Under the pieces are notes generated by a model. That model did no database searches. It saw only the letters and a program-made list of their open reading frames with translations, and had not been told where the DNA came from. Source: Nostoc linckia z4 (GTDB lineage: Bacteria; Cyanobacteriota; Cyanobacteriia; Cyanobacteriales; Nostocaceae). Taken from it: a stretch of 64,000 bases of DNA. This document shows, piece after piece, positions 62,677 to 64,000 of this stretch; position 1 is the stretch's first letter, and each line of letters begins with the position of its first letter. The translations under genes were made by a program, and so were the position numbers. The stretch covers positions 1 to 64,000 of the forward strand of contig NZ_LAHA01000044.1 in assembly GCF_002608075.1 (NCBI RefSeq), written 5' to 3'.

Positions 62677-62730
62677 TTTCAGCAGATTTGCACTTTCAAT
62701 TTGAAATACAGTAATAACACTCTAAACACC

Positions 62731-64000
62731 TCACTCTGAGGCCAACAATTGCCGAATTATCCTAGCTAAAGCCTTTTGCGTAAAGCGGCTGGCCACTTGT
62801 TGACCCAAACGCTGTACCCCTGGATTTCCAAATAACTGAGCAAGTTGAGTTGTAAGTTCTACTGGATCGAAACCTCGTGTTTCTTGGAGAATATTTAAAA
62901 TCCGTTTGATGTGTTCTAAGGTTTGTTGTTGTTCAACTGTCGCGGCTGGAGTTTCGTTAATTGCTGTCAATCCTACCCGTTCTCTGAGTAAATAAGTAAA
63001 GTTATGCAAAACATTTTTACTTACAGCATCAAGTCCATTCACAGCTTCATCCACCAGCTTGTCGCGAATGAATGCGCCACGTTCAGATGATAGAAATTCT
63101 ATCCCCTGATTTAGTACTAAATTAAAGTCATAGTCTTGACTGTTACGGGCATTTTTCAACAAATTTTCTAAACGGTTCCAGCGGAATCTGCCATCTTTAA
63201 ATAACAAATCTTGCAATGATGCTCTTAATTCTGGCGCAGCATCTGTTAATAGACGTTTAGAAACGTAAGGATAAGCTTCGCTGAGAACTTTAAAATTCGG
63301 ATCTATATATATTGCAATACCTTCCAAGGTCACCAAGGAGCGAATAATTAAAGCATAGTATGGTGGTACGCGGAAAGGATATTCGTACATTAAAGCCGAT
63401 AATTCATCGGTGATACTTTTAATGTTGAGTTCGGCAACAGTAGCTCCTTGAGCATCAGCAAATACTCTAGCAAAAGCTGGAATAATTGGTGTTAAATCTG
63501 TTTCTGGTGATAAGAAATCTAATTTAACGTAGTCTTTCGCTAAGCCGTCAAAGTCGCGGTTCACCACATGGACGATCGCTTCAATTAAACCATAACGCTG
63601 GGGCGGTTTAATCTCGCTCATCATTCCAAAGTCGAGATAAGCTAATTTGCCATCAGTTGTAGCTAACAAATTACCAGGGTGGGGATCGGCGTGGAAAAAT
63701 CCGTGTTCTAGTAACTGACGTAGAGAACATTGCACCCCCACTTCTATTAAATAACGAGCATCTATGCCTTGGGCGCGAATTTCTGCTGTTTGGGTTAATT
63801 TAGTGCCGTTAATCCACTCCATCGTCAACACACGACGATTGGTATATTCCCAGTAAATTTTCGGAACGTAAACGTCTTTTATATGACCGTATAACTCGAA
63901 AAATCGTTCGGCATTTTCACCTTCATGGATGTAATCCATTTCTTCAAAAATGCGATCGCCTAATTCATCGAGAATCCCAACTAAGTCACTGCGTACCCGT
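62731..64000 (-). CDS. ABC1/AarF (UbiB) kinase-like protein, 3' part
   Basis: The gene enters from the right edge; the frame stays open past base 64000 (codons before MDYIHEGENAERFF read LDELGDRIFEE). About 420 C-terminal residues are present. The UbiB/ABC1 atypical kinase signatures are here: EMDYIHEGENAERFF, VLTMEWINGTKLTQ, LLEHGFFHADPHPGNLL (catalytic loop) and LAYLDFGMMSEI (metal-binding DFG). The N-terminal KxGQ motif and alanine-rich loop must lie outside the window. In photosynthetic organisms such proteins affect quinone and prenyl-lipid metabolism. The C-terminal ~170 residues are helical and typical of the cyanobacterial group. Confidence 0.93.
   Translation of the reverse strand, partial: RVRSDLVGILDELGDRIFEEMDYIHEGENAERFFELYGHIKDVYVPKIYWEYTNRRVLTMEWINGTKLTQTAEIRAQGIDARYLIEVGVQCSLRQLLEHGFFHADPHPGNLLATTDGKLAYLDFGMMSEIKPPQRYGLIEAIVHVVNRDFDGLAKDYVKLDFLSPETDLTPIIPAFARVFADAQGATVAELNIKSITDELSALMYEYPFRVPPYYALIIRSLVTLEGIAIYIDPNFKVLSEAYPYVSKRLLTDAAPELRASLQDLLFKDGRFRWNRLENLLKNARNSQDYDFNLVLNQGIEFLSSERGAFIRDKLVDEAVNGLDAVSKNVLHNFTYLLRERVGLTAINETPAATVEQQQTLEHIKRILNILQETRGFDPVELTTQLAQLFGNPGVQRLGQQVASRFTQKALARIIRQLLASE

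Noticed and set aside
1..64000. tRNA or rRNA genes
   Set aside because: I scanned the intergenic regions for T-arm and acceptor patterns and found none convincing; a covariance-model search would settle this.

Overview
The window looks like a chromosomal piece of a filamentous, probably heterocyst-forming cyanobacterium (Nostocales). The evidence is frequent GCGATCGC (HIP1) octamers, a psaM gene for a photosystem I subunit, the CemA-like gene pcxA, a ValRS carrying the cyanobacterial CAAD membrane domain, COP23 and DUF4278 proteins, cobalamin synthesis, and very abundant short tandem and palindromic intergenic repeats. I found no rRNA, tRNA, CRISPR array or intact transposase. Layout: 0.1-8 kb holds a 21-bp minisatellite, an orphan antitoxin-like ORF, an NHLM-type peptide exporter, a remnant of a glycoside hydrolase, a membrane-anchored NACHT-HEAT protein, and a decayed partial copy of cobL. 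8-13 kb carries an infC paralogue that appears to start at AUU, a GAF histidine kinase, intact cobL and a methyltransferase. 13-18 kb is one same-strand block of exported proteins: a COP23 protein, three trypsin-like proteases (one with TPRs) and an unknown secreted protein. 18-32 kb has pcxA, a membrane protein plus PPK2 kinase, a Tat-exported PhoX-like protein, MiaE, a VOC protein, a PhnD-like lipoprotein divergent from a heme-c/HAMP protein, a Ser/Thr kinase, DUF4278, and mltA. 32-46 kb has a HAD hydrolase, a ThDP enzyme coupled to a KAS III-like enzyme, a 1190-residue HTH/NB-ARC/14-WD40 protein, an inverted pair of tiny ribbon-helix-helix genes, a fatty acid hydroxylase-like protein, a P-loop/DRTGG protein, and a divergent DUF4188/PadR pair with a clear operator. 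46-64 kb has a DprA-like protein, MAPEG, YajQ, GST, TPR, psaM, a D-ribulose kinase homologue, a sugar kinase plus AmpG-like permease, a GxxExxY gene bracketed by inverted repeats, valS, aspartoacylase divergent from a LysR regulator, and the 3' part of an ABC1/AarF kinase running off the right edge. Genes that plausibly work together are the COP23/protease block, the PhnD/heme-HAMP/kinase group, the ThDP plus KAS III pair (likely a small-molecule step), the sugar kinase plus AmpG-like permease (cell-wall sugar salvage), and the PadR/DUF4188 regulatory pair. A strong theme is invasion of gene ends by low-complexity repeats: three genes read through into G-rich repeat DNA and gain artificial-looking C-terminal tails, valS carries an in-frame insertion of a repeat, and G-tract/C-tract quasi-palindromes sit repeatedly at 3' ends between convergent genes. 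Three small genes (psaM and two RHH genes) are shorter than usual ORF cut-offs and were found by reading the sequence directly.
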